From Planctomycetes bacterium UBA2386 (GTDB lineage Bacteria; Planctomycetota; UBA1135; UBA2386): 64,000 nt of DNA. A program made the position numbers and the translations under genes. The notes under the pieces are model-generated. The model was given only the letters and a program-made list of their open reading frames with translations. It made no database searches and was not told where the DNA came from. How positions within the stretch are numbered: position 1 is the stretch's first letter; every line of letters begins with the position of its first letter. The stretch is taken from contig DDSQ01000175.1 in the NCBI GenBank assembly GCA_002343845.1, positions 1 to 64,000 on the forward strand, written 5' to 3'. This document shows, one piece after another, positions 55,574-62,454 of the stretch.

Positions 55574-57982
55574 TCAGCCGCGCAGTTCGGCGCCGATCGT
55601 CCCGGCCTGCTCGCGCACCTTGCCGAGGAACTTGCCTTCGTCCTCGTCGGTCAGCGTCCGGTCGTCGGCGCCGAGCGTCACCGTGAAGTTCAGGCTCTTC
55701 TTGCCGGCCGGCAGCCGTTCGCCGCGGTAGGCCTCGAACAGCCGCACATCCTTGACCAGCTTGCGGCCCGTCGTGCGCAGGAACTCGGCGACCGTCGCGA
55801 CCTGCGTGCCTTCGTCGACCAGCAGCGCCACGTCGACCGGCAGCAGCGGGTAGACCGGCAGCGGCTGGTACCGCGCGATGCGGCGGCCATTGGCGCAGAG
55901 CGCCCGCACATCGAGGCAGGCGATCGCCGTCGTCGCCGGCAGCCCGGTCGCGCGCGCGATCGCTGGGTGCAGGTGTGCCACGTAGCCGCACGGCGACCCG
56001 TCGCGGTCGATCGCGACAGCGGCGTTCGGGTGCACCCACGGCTGGTCCTTGCCGTGCCAGACGCGACTCATCACGCCGGGGTAACCGACGCGTTCGAGCA
56101 GCGAGCCGATCGTCTCACGCAGTTCGGGGAACGGATGCGCGCCGGTGGTGCGCGCGAGCACGAAGGCGATCTCGCGCACCTCGTGCGGCAGCTTGTGCGC
56201 GTCCTTCATCTCGGCGTGGTAGCCCTTGCCGTGCTCACACAGGCGCACTTCGGCCTGCGTGCGCAGGTTTGGCGCGACGCTGGCGAGCAGGCTCGGCAGC
56301 ACGTGCCTCCGGATACGCGTGATCTCGGGCGCGACCGGGTTCTGCACCTGCACGTAGGCGTGCTCGATCGCGCCGGCCGCGGTCAGCACCGCGTCGGGCA
56401 CGAAGCTGTAGTTGTAGACCTCGTGGAAGCTGTGCTCGATGCAGCCCACTTCGAGCAGGCGTCGAGCGACGAACAGTTCCTCGTTGCGGACCGGCGGTGC
56501 CTGCGTGCCGTGCAGCGGTCGTTCGGGGATGTTGTCGTAGCGGAACATCCGCCCGACCTCCTCGATCAGGTCGTCCTCGATCGTGATGTCCTTGGTGGCG
56601 CGGAAGCTCGGCACCGTCACGTCGAACCCGATGGGCGTGATCGTGACGCCGAACTGCAGCGACGTCAGGATCGCTGCGACCTTCTCGTCCTCGAGCCGCA
56701 CGCCGAGCTTCAGCGACAGGCGGGCGCGGCGCAGCACGATCGTCCGCGGCTGCCAGGCGAAGCCGGCCGGATCGACGAGCGGCCCGGCCGCCTTCGCCGT
56801 CGGGCAGTACTGCTGCAGCAACTTCAGGAAGCAGTGCACGGCGAGTTCGGCGTTCGCCGGATCCTGCGCCTTCTCGAACCGCGCGCTCGCATCGGTGCGC
56901 AGGCCGAGCCGCATGCTGGTGCGCCGCACGGTCGCGGCGTGGAAGTTCGCCGACTCGAGGAACAGGCTCGTGGTGCCCGGCTCGACCATCGTGCCGGCTC
57001 CCCCCATGACCCCGGCGAGCGCTTCGGGCTTGTCGCCGGCGCAGACCAGCAGGTCCTGTTCGGTGAGCTTGCGCTTCTGGCCGTCGAGCGTGGTGATCGT
57101 CTCGTTGGCGCGCGCGCGCCGAATGCGGATCGGACCGTTGCCGACGTGGCGCGCGTCGAACGCGTGCATCGGCTGGCCGAGGTCGAGCATCACGTAGTTG
57201 GTCAGGTCGACCGGCAGCGACACCGAACGTTGCCCGACCGCCGCGAGCTGCCAGCGCAGCGCCATCGGCGACGGCCCCGACGAGACGCCGTCGATGACCA
57301 GTCCGCAGTAGCGCGGGCAGCCCTGCTTGTCGTCGATCACGACCTCGACCTTCTTGCCGGCGGTCGGCAACGGCAGGTCGGCGAGCAGCGGTTGCAGCGG
57401 CCGGCCGTAGATCGCGGCGAGCTCACGTGCGAAGCCGTAGTGCCCCCAGAGGTCCGGCCGGTGGTTGATCGACTTGTTGTCGATCTCGAACACCGTGTCG
57501 GTGATCGGCGCCTGGTCGAGCAGGCGCGCACCGATCGGCGTGTCTTGCGGCAGCACCAGGATGCCGTCGTGCTCGGCGGACAACGCGAGTTCGGACTCGC
57601 TGCAGATCATGCCGTGCGACTCGACGCCGCGGATCTTGCCGACCTTGATCTTCAACGCGCCCTTGCCGCCCGCGGCGGGCAGCGTGTCGCCCGGCCGGAT
57701 CACGACGACCCGTTGCCCGGCGGCAACGTTGCTGGCCCCGCAGACGATCTGCAGCACGCCGCCGGCGCGCCCGAGGTCCACTTCGCAGACCGACAGCTTG
57801 TCGGCGTCGGGGTGCTTCTTGCAGGTGCGCACGTGACCGACCACGAACGGTTCGAGCCCGGCGCCGAAGGCGTGCATGCCTTCGATCTCCGCCGTGCTCA
57901 TCGTCAGGTCGGCGAGGATGCGCGCCGGCTCGATGCCGGTGAGGTCGACGTGGCGCGACAGCCAACGCAGCGACAGTTTCAT
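55574..57982 (-). CDS. pheT: Phenylalanine-tRNA ligase beta subunit
   Basis: 802 residues, normal length. An N-terminal tRNA-binding domain (about 40-150, EPFVVGHVRTCKKHPDADKL, KIKVGKIRGVESHGMICSE), B3/B4 editing region (about 200-400), B5 (about 410-480) and a C-terminal anticodon-binding FDX-ACB domain (about 710-802) follow in the usual order. It pairs with PheS in an alpha2-beta2 enzyme. ATG overlaps the pheS stop by 4 bp. Confidence 0.95.
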   Translation of the reverse strand: MKLSLRWLSRHVDLTGIEPARILADLTMSTAEIEGMHAFGAGLEPFVVGHVRTCKKHPDADKLSVCEVDLGRAGGVLQIVCGASNVAAGQRVVVIRPGDTLPAAGGKGALKIKVGKIRGVESHGMICSESELALSAEHDGILVLPQDTPIGARLLDQAPITDTVFEIDNKSINHRPDLWGHYGFARELAAIYGRPLQPLLADLPLPTAGKKVEVVIDDKQGCPRYCGLVIDGVSSGPSPMALRWQLAAVGQRSVSLPVDLTNYVMLDLGQPMHAFDARHVGNGPIRIRRARANETITTLDGQKRKLTEQDLLVCAGDKPEALAGVMGGAGTMVEPGTTSLFLESANFHAATVRRTSMRLGLRTDASARFEKAQDPANAELAVHCFLKLLQQYCPTAKAAGPLVDPAGFAWQPRTIVLRRARLSLKLGVRLEDEKVAAILTSLQFGVTITPIGFDVTVPSFRATKDITIEDDLIEEVGRMFRYDNIPERPLHGTQAPPVRNEELFVARRLLEVGCIEHSFHEVYNYSFVPDAVLTAAGAIEHAYVQVQNPVAPEITRIRRHVLPSLLASVAPNLRTQAEVRLCEHGKGYHAEMKDAHKLPHEVREIAFVLARTTGAHPFPELRETIGSLLERVGYPGVMSRVWHGKDQPWVHPNAAVAIDRDGSPCGYVAHLHPAIARATGLPATTAIACLDVRALCANGRRIARYQPLPVYPLLPVDVALLVDEGTQVATVAEFLRTTGRKLVKDVRLFEAYRGERLPAGKKSLNFTVTLGADDRTLTDEDEGKFLGKVREQAGTIGAELRG

Positions 57983-59052
57983 CGGCTCACCTCCGGGAAC
58001 TGCGCGAGGAAGCGCTGGTCGCCGCCCATGAACTGGCGGATGTCGTCGATGCCGTAGCGCAGCATCACGACCCGCTGCAGGCCCATGCCGAACGCGAAGC
58101 CGGTGTATTCCTCGGGATCGAGGCCGCCCTGCCGCAGCACGTTCGGATGGACCATGCCGCACGGCAGCACTTCGATCCAACCCGACTGCTTGCACACCGA
58201 GCAGCCCTGGCCCTTGCAGAACGGGCAGTTGACGTCGAGTTCGAAGCCCGGCTCGACGAACGGGAAGAACCCCGGCCGCAGCCGCACCTGCAGGTCGCGC
58301 TCGAGGATCACGCGCAAGCAGGTCTTCATGGTGTGGATCAGGTTCGCAGTGCTGATGCCCTGGTCCCCGTGCACGCGGTCCACGACCAGACCCTCCATCT
58401 GGTAGAAGGTGTGCTCGTGGCTCTTGTCGACGGTTTCGCTGCGGAAGCAGCGGCCCGGCACGATCACCTTGAGCGGCGGGTGGAAGCCCTGCGCGACCAG
58501 GCGCTGCAGCGTGCGCACCTGCACCGGCGAGGTGTGCGTGCGCAGCAGGTTCTTGCCGAGCCCCGGCTGCGGCGCCAGCCAGAACGTGTCCTGGCTCTCG
58601 CGCGCCGGATGGTCGGCCGGGATGTTGAGCGCGTCGAAGTTGAAGTACTCCGACTCGACCTCGGGGCCGTCCTCCCACTGGAACCCGAGCCCCGTGAACA
58701 GGTCGACCAGCTCGTTCTGCACGATCGTGATCGGATGCAGCGTGCCGCGCGGCCGGACTGGCCCTGGCTCGGTCGGGTCGAACGTGCTCGCGGCGAGTTC
58801 CTGCTGCATCGCCGCCGCCGCGAAGGTGGCCCGGCGCGCGGCGATCGCGGCTTCGACCGCCTGCTTCACGGCGTTCACCGCCTTGCCGTACGCGGGGCGC
58901 TCCTCCTTGGGCAGCGACGTCACCGCACGCACGAGTTGCACCAGCGCGCCATCCGCGCCGAGGCACGCACTCTCGACGGCCCCGAGGGCGGCCGCGTCGG
59001 CCGCGCTCGCGACGGCGCCAAGCCACCGCTCACGTTCCGCGTTCATGTCCAT
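57979..59052 (-). CDS. pheS: Phenylalanine-tRNA ligase alpha subunit
   Basis: 357 residues, catalytic subunit. Class II motif 2 is in VIVPGRCFRSETVDKSHEHTF and motif 3 in GFAFGMGLQRVVMLRYG. A CxxC pair set (NCPFCKGQGCSVCKQ) interrupts the catalytic domain near residue 280, a possible zinc site found in some bacterial PheS. The leader between rplT and pheS (about 135 bp) holds hairpins. Confidence 0.95.
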   Translation of the reverse strand: MDMNAERERWLGAVASAADAAALGAVESACLGADGALVQLVRAVTSLPKEERPAYGKAVNAVKQAVEAAIAARRATFAAAAMQQELAASTFDPTEPGPVRPRGTLHPITIVQNELVDLFTGLGFQWEDGPEVESEYFNFDALNIPADHPARESQDTFWLAPQPGLGKNLLRTHTSPVQVRTLQRLVAQGFHPPLKVIVPGRCFRSETVDKSHEHTFYQMEGLVVDRVHGDQGISTANLIHTMKTCLRVILERDLQVRLRPGFFPFVEPGFELDVNCPFCKGQGCSVCKQSGWIEVLPCGMVHPNVLRQGGLDPEEYTGFAFGMGLQRVVMLRYGIDDIRQFMGGDQRFLAQFPEVSR

Positions 59053-59117
59053 GGTCGGATGGCGGTCGGGGTCGCCGACGCGCTGAAGTCACTGGCCCCT
59101 GCGGGCCGTACGGCAAG

Positions 59118-59175
59118 ACGGCGCTGGAGATCCAGCGCCGTCCACGTCGAACTGCCGCTCGGGTGCGGAGCACCC
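59118..59175 (-). promoter_or_regulatory. Hairpins in the rplT-pheS spacer, possible attenuator
   Basis: A ten-base-pair perfect stem ACGGCGCTGG (59118-59127) with loop AGAT and CCAGCGCCGT (59132-59141), plus a smaller GGGTGC/GCACCC hairpin (59161-59175). They lie between rplT and pheS in the transcribed direction, so they could end or slow readthrough. No Phe-rich leader peptide is seen, so classical attenuation is not supported. Confidence 0.4.
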
Positions 59176-59187
59176 GGCCGAGACCGG

Positions 59188-59544
59188 TCAGGCGATTGCC
59201 TTCTTGGCCTTCTGGCAGATCGCTTCGAACGTCGCCGGATCGTGGATCGCCAACTCGCTGAGCTCCTTGCGGTTGAGCAGGATCTTGGCCTGCTGCACGC
59301 CGTGGATGAACTGCGAGTAGCGCAGGCCGTGCGCCTTGACCGCGGCCGTGAGGCGCGTGATCCAGAGCGAACGGAAGAAGCGCTTCTTCTGCTGGCGACC
59401 CGCGAAGGCGAAGCGCTCGGCGCGCAGCACCGTCACCGACGCCATCTTGAACAGGTTGCGGCGGCCCTGGCGGAAGCCCTTGGCGCGCTTGAGGAGGCGG
59501 TTGCGGCGCTGCCGCGTGGCAGGCCCGTTGGTTGCGCGGCTCAT
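59188..59544 (-). CDS. rplT: 50S ribosomal protein L20
   Basis: 118 residues, normal length. The basic N-terminal part (RQRRNRLLKRAKGFRQGRR), then FKMASVTVLRAERFAFAGRQ and WITRLTAAVKAHGLRYSQFI, are the L20 signature; it binds 23S rRNA early in 50S assembly. It starts 6 bp after the rpmI stop. Part of rpmI-rplT-pheS-pheT; infC, which usually precedes rpmI, is not adjacent here. Confidence 0.97.
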   Translation of the reverse strand: MSRATNGPATRQRRNRLLKRAKGFRQGRRNLFKMASVTVLRAERFAFAGRQQKKRFFRSLWITRLTAAVKAHGLRYSQFIHGVQQAKILLNRKELSELAIHDPATFEAICQKAKKAIA

Positions 59545-59550
59545 GTGCGG

Positions 59551-59748
59551 TTACCTCCCACCCAGCAGTTCGGCCATGTTCACCGCGATCTGGCCCTTGC
59601 AGAGGCCCTTCTGGCGGAGCTGGCGTTTGCGCTTGCTCGAGCGCCGCACCATCAGGTGCGACGTGAACGCGTGGCGGAACTTGACCTTGCCGGTCTTGGT
59701 CAGCTTCATGCGCTTGACCACCGCCTTCTTGGTCTTCTGCTTCGTCAT
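59551..59748 (-). CDS. rpmI: 50S ribosomal protein L35
   Basis: 65 residues, very basic. MTKQKTKKAVVKRMKLT, then HLMVRRSSKRKRQLR, are the L35 pattern. ATG 59748 was chosen because the upstream in-frame stretch is not L35-like. It is the first gene of the rpmI-rplT-pheS-pheT unit, with a promoter-like site about 63 bp upstream. Confidence 0.95.
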   Translation of the reverse strand: MTKQKTKKAVVKRMKLTKTGKVKFRHAFTSHLMVRRSSKRKRQLRQKGLCKGQIAVNMAELLGGR

Positions 59749-59810
59749 GTCTGCATGTCCCAGCCGCGAATTGCTCGCCGGCGGGGGCTCGGTCGTTTGG
59801 AAGGCGGAGG

Positions 59811-59839
59811 AACCTAGCGACCCCCCGACAGGGCAGCAA
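59811..59839 (-). promoter_or_regulatory. Promoter-like site for rpmI-rplT-pheST
   Basis: On the minus strand, TTGCTG (59839-59834), a 17-bp spacer, TAGGTT (59816-59811), about 60 bp before the rpmI ATG. A GC-rich inverted repeat overlaps its -35 side. Confidence 0.48.
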
Positions 59840-59898
59840 GGCTGCCGGGGGAAAAGTGTGGCGCGGCGCAAACGCTGCCGGCACAACCCGGCCCCCGC

Positions 59899-60705
59899 AT
59901 GGACGTCGTGCTCCTGCTCCTCCACCTCGCTGCCTGGCTCGGCCTGGCCTTTGGCCTCGTGCTGCCGAACGTGCGGCGCACCGCCTGCGCCCTGCTCGCG
60001 GTCGCCGCGATCGTCGGTCTTGCGAACGGCGCCCTGGGCGGCGGCGAACGCACGCTGACCACCGTGCACACCTACGCTGGCTTCGAGGGCAGCGCGCACG
60101 AGGTGTCGATGGTCGCCTTCCCCACCGGCACGTTCACCGCACCCGGTTGGCTTTGGCCGTTGGTCTTCGCGGGCTTCGCCGCGTTCTGGATCCTGGTGCT
60201 CGTTCGCCTAGGCCGCCGTCCGGTGGCCAGCGCCATCTGGCTGCCGCTCGCGTTCGCGTGGACCGCCACCGCGGCGTGGATCGGCATGCAGATGCTCGCC
60301 GCGCCGGCGGCCCTCGTGCAGCCGGTCGGGCTCGATCGGTTCTTGTGGCCGGCGGGCCTCGCCGCCGCCCTGCTCGCCGCACGAACGGCGCAGCGCTTCT
60401 TCGGCCTGTTCGCGACGATCGCGGCCGTGACCATGTTGGCGCGGCTGCCGGCGGCCGTGTTCAGCAAGCTGGCGAGCGACCAGGGGCTGGGCACCGTGCT
60501 CGACATCAGCACGGTGCGCGACATCGTCAACCCGATGACGCAGATGCAGTTCGACCCGCGGCTGCTGCCGGGGTCCGGCGAACAGCAGTTCTGGCTGATC
60601 TGGCTCGAGCACGTGATCTTCTTCCCGGCAGTGCACCTCATGAGCCTGCTCGGGATCGCGTTCGGCGCGTGGATGTTCCACCGCCACGGCGACGATCCGA
60701 AGTGA
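59899..60705 (+). CDS. Polytopic membrane protein of unknown function
   Basis: 268 residues with about six hydrophobic helices (e.g. about residues 4-22, 28-45, 79-98, 106-125, 137-157 and 227-248). The last loop has WLIWLEHVIFFPAVHLMSLLG with two conserved-looking His residues, which could bind metal or heme. I do not recognise the family. It stands alone between rpmI (divergent) and the S46 peptidase (convergent, 10 bp from its stop). Confidence 0.75.
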   Translation: MDVVLLLLHLAAWLGLAFGLVLPNVRRTACALLAVAAIVGLANGALGGGERTLTTVHTYAGFEGSAHEVSMVAFPTGTFTAPGWLWPLVFAGFAAFWILVLVRLGRRPVASAIWLPLAFAWTATAAWIGMQMLAAPAALVQPVGLDRFLWPAGLAAALLAARTAQRFFGLFATIAAVTMLARLPAAVFSKLASDQGLGTVLDISTVRDIVNPMTQMQFDPRLLPGSGEQQFWLIWLEHVIFFPAVHLMSLLGIAFGAWMFHRHGDDPK

Positions 60706-60715
60706 CGCGCGCTGC

Positions 60716-62389
60716 CTACTTGGCGGCGCGCATCGGCCACTCGAGTTCGTCGGCGAGCTTGCCGGCCGCGTAGATCTTGCGCAGCGACTCGATGATGATC
60801 GCCGGGTGCACGGAGACGGTGCGCGCGATCGCGTCGTCGAACACGTGCCGGTTGCCGAGCGACTCGATGTTGCCGTCGAAGATCAGGCCGACGATGTTGC
60901 GGTCCTTGTCGATCAGCGGCGAGCCGGAGTTGCCGCCGATGATGTCGCAGGTCGACGTCGTGTTGAACGGCGTCTTCAGGTCGAGGTCCTTCTCCTTGTC
61001 GAGCCAGACCTGCGGCAGGTCGAACGGATGCACGCCGCCGAACTCGTGGTGCCGCGCGTAGAGGCCGTAGAGCGTGGTGAAGGACGGCGCCACGGTGCCG
61101 TTCATCGGGAAGCCCTTGACGACGCCGTCGGAGAGCCGCAGCGACATCGTCGCGTCGGGCGGGATCGAGGTGCCGTAGACCGCGAAGCACGCTTCGCCGA
61201 TGCGCTTGTTGTGCGCGGCTTCGGCCCTCTGCACCTCGGCGGTCTTCTCGGCATTGCCGAGTGCAGCGACGCGCTGGCTCTGCAGCTCGGCGATCTTGTC
61301 CCACGCGTCCCCGTACTTCTCCTGCAGCTCGGGCTTCGCGGCGACCGCGGCGCGCAGGTCCGACTCGGCCTTCTGCTTGATCGCCATGATCCGCGGGTCG
61401 CGCACGCCGTCGAGGAAGCCCTGGACCGCCTTGCGCGTGTTCTCGAGCCGCAGGATCGTCGCGCGCAGCGTGCGCTCCTTCTCGGGGTCGGCCTTCGCTT
61501 GCGCGTAGAGGTCCTCGAGCTGGGCCACGGTCGTGGCCAGCCGCCCCGGATAGCCGTGGTCGCGCAGGAATTCGCACTGCGCGACGGTCATCAGCCGCCC
61601 GGTGCTGCCCGGGTTGCCGGTCACGAACACCATCTCGTCGTCCTTCGCGCCGGCGGTCTTCCACGGGAAGAAGTGCTTGGCCGAGTCGAGCGGACGGTCG
61701 CCGTCCCACAGGCGCACGAACGTGTAGTCCAGGCCCCAGCGCGGGTAGCAGAAGTTGTCCGCATCGCCGCCGAAGTGCGCGATCTGGCCGTGCGGCGCGC
61801 ACACCAGGCGCACGTCGTCGAACACGCGCGAGCTGTAGAGCTGGTAGTTGCCGCCCTGGTAGAGGGCGATCACCTGGTGCAGCATCCCCGGCGCGCGTTG
61901 TTCGGCCTGCTTCTTCACCGCGTCGACGCCGAGCTCACCGACCTCCTTGGTGACGTCGCGCTGCTCGACCAGTTGCGTGAGCACGAACCCGGGCAGCTTC
62001 ACCTCGGCCTCGTAGGCGCCGGCGTAGAAGCCGTCCTTGAGCCAGTCGGAGCTGCCTTGCACCGCGGCGATCGCATCCCGCGCGCAGTGGTGGTTGGTCA
62101 TCACCAGCCCGTGCGCGCTGACGAACGACGCCGAGCAGAAGAAGCGATGGCCGTCCGGCGCCTTCTCGTCGCGGTTGCCGAAGCGCAGCGAGCTCATCCG
62201 CGCGTGGTCGAGCCACTCCTGGGTCGGCTGCCAGTCGTAGGCCGCCTGGAACCAACCGAGCGGGGCCGCCTCGAATGTCCACATGCGGCCCAGCTCCTTG
62301 CGCGTCTGGGCGGACAGCGGAACGGCCAGCAGGGCGAGCGCCAGTACGACGGCGGGACGGAACGAACGAAGGTGCGAGGTTCGGTTCAT
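60716..62389 (-). CDS. S46-family dipeptidyl-peptidase (DPP7/DPP11-like), short form
   Basis: 557 residues with a signal peptide (VVLALALLAVPLSAQ). Chymotrypsin-fold catalytic residues are H101 in TNHHC, Asp in GLDYTF and S488 in GGNSGSPL. Residue 18 after the serine is Gly (FDGN), the position that is Gly in DPP7 and Arg in DPP11, so hydrophobic P1 preference is more likely than acidic. The family usually has about 700 residues; here the helical domain that covers the active site is short. It would remove dipeptides from peptides in the periplasm. Confidence 0.85.
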   Translation of the reverse strand: MNRTSHLRSFRPAVVLALALLAVPLSAQTRKELGRMWTFEAAPLGWFQAAYDWQPTQEWLDHARMSSLRFGNRDEKAPDGHRFFCSASFVSAHGLVMTNHHCARDAIAAVQGSSDWLKDGFYAGAYEAEVKLPGFVLTQLVEQRDVTKEVGELGVDAVKKQAEQRAPGMLHQVIALYQGGNYQLYSSRVFDDVRLVCAPHGQIAHFGGDADNFCYPRWGLDYTFVRLWDGDRPLDSAKHFFPWKTAGAKDDEMVFVTGNPGSTGRLMTVAQCEFLRDHGYPGRLATTVAQLEDLYAQAKADPEKERTLRATILRLENTRKAVQGFLDGVRDPRIMAIKQKAESDLRAAVAAKPELQEKYGDAWDKIAELQSQRVAALGNAEKTAEVQRAEAAHNKRIGEACFAVYGTSIPPDATMSLRLSDGVVKGFPMNGTVAPSFTTLYGLYARHHEFGGVHPFDLPQVWLDKEKDLDLKTPFNTTSTCDIIGGNSGSPLIDKDRNIVGLIFDGNIESLGNRHVFDDAIARTVSVHPAIIIESLRKIYAAGKLADELEWPMRAAK

Positions 62390-62409
62390 GTCGGGAATGC
62401 GGGGGCGGC

Positions 62410-62439
62410 ACTCTACGGAGCGCCAGCGGCGGGCGCGAA
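62410..62439 (-). promoter_or_regulatory. Weak promoter-like site for the S46 peptidase
   Basis: On the minus strand, TTCGCG (62439-62434), an 18-bp spacer, TAGAGT (62415-62410), about 21 bp before ATG 62389. The -10 equals that of the 741-residue gene; the -35 is poor. Confidence 0.28.
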
Positions 62440-62454
62440 GGCGACGCCGGGGAA

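Noticed and set aside
60716..62389. Pseudogene status for the short S46 peptidase
   Set aside because: All three catalytic residues, a signal peptide and a normal C-terminal end are in one frame, so a short form is more likely than decay.
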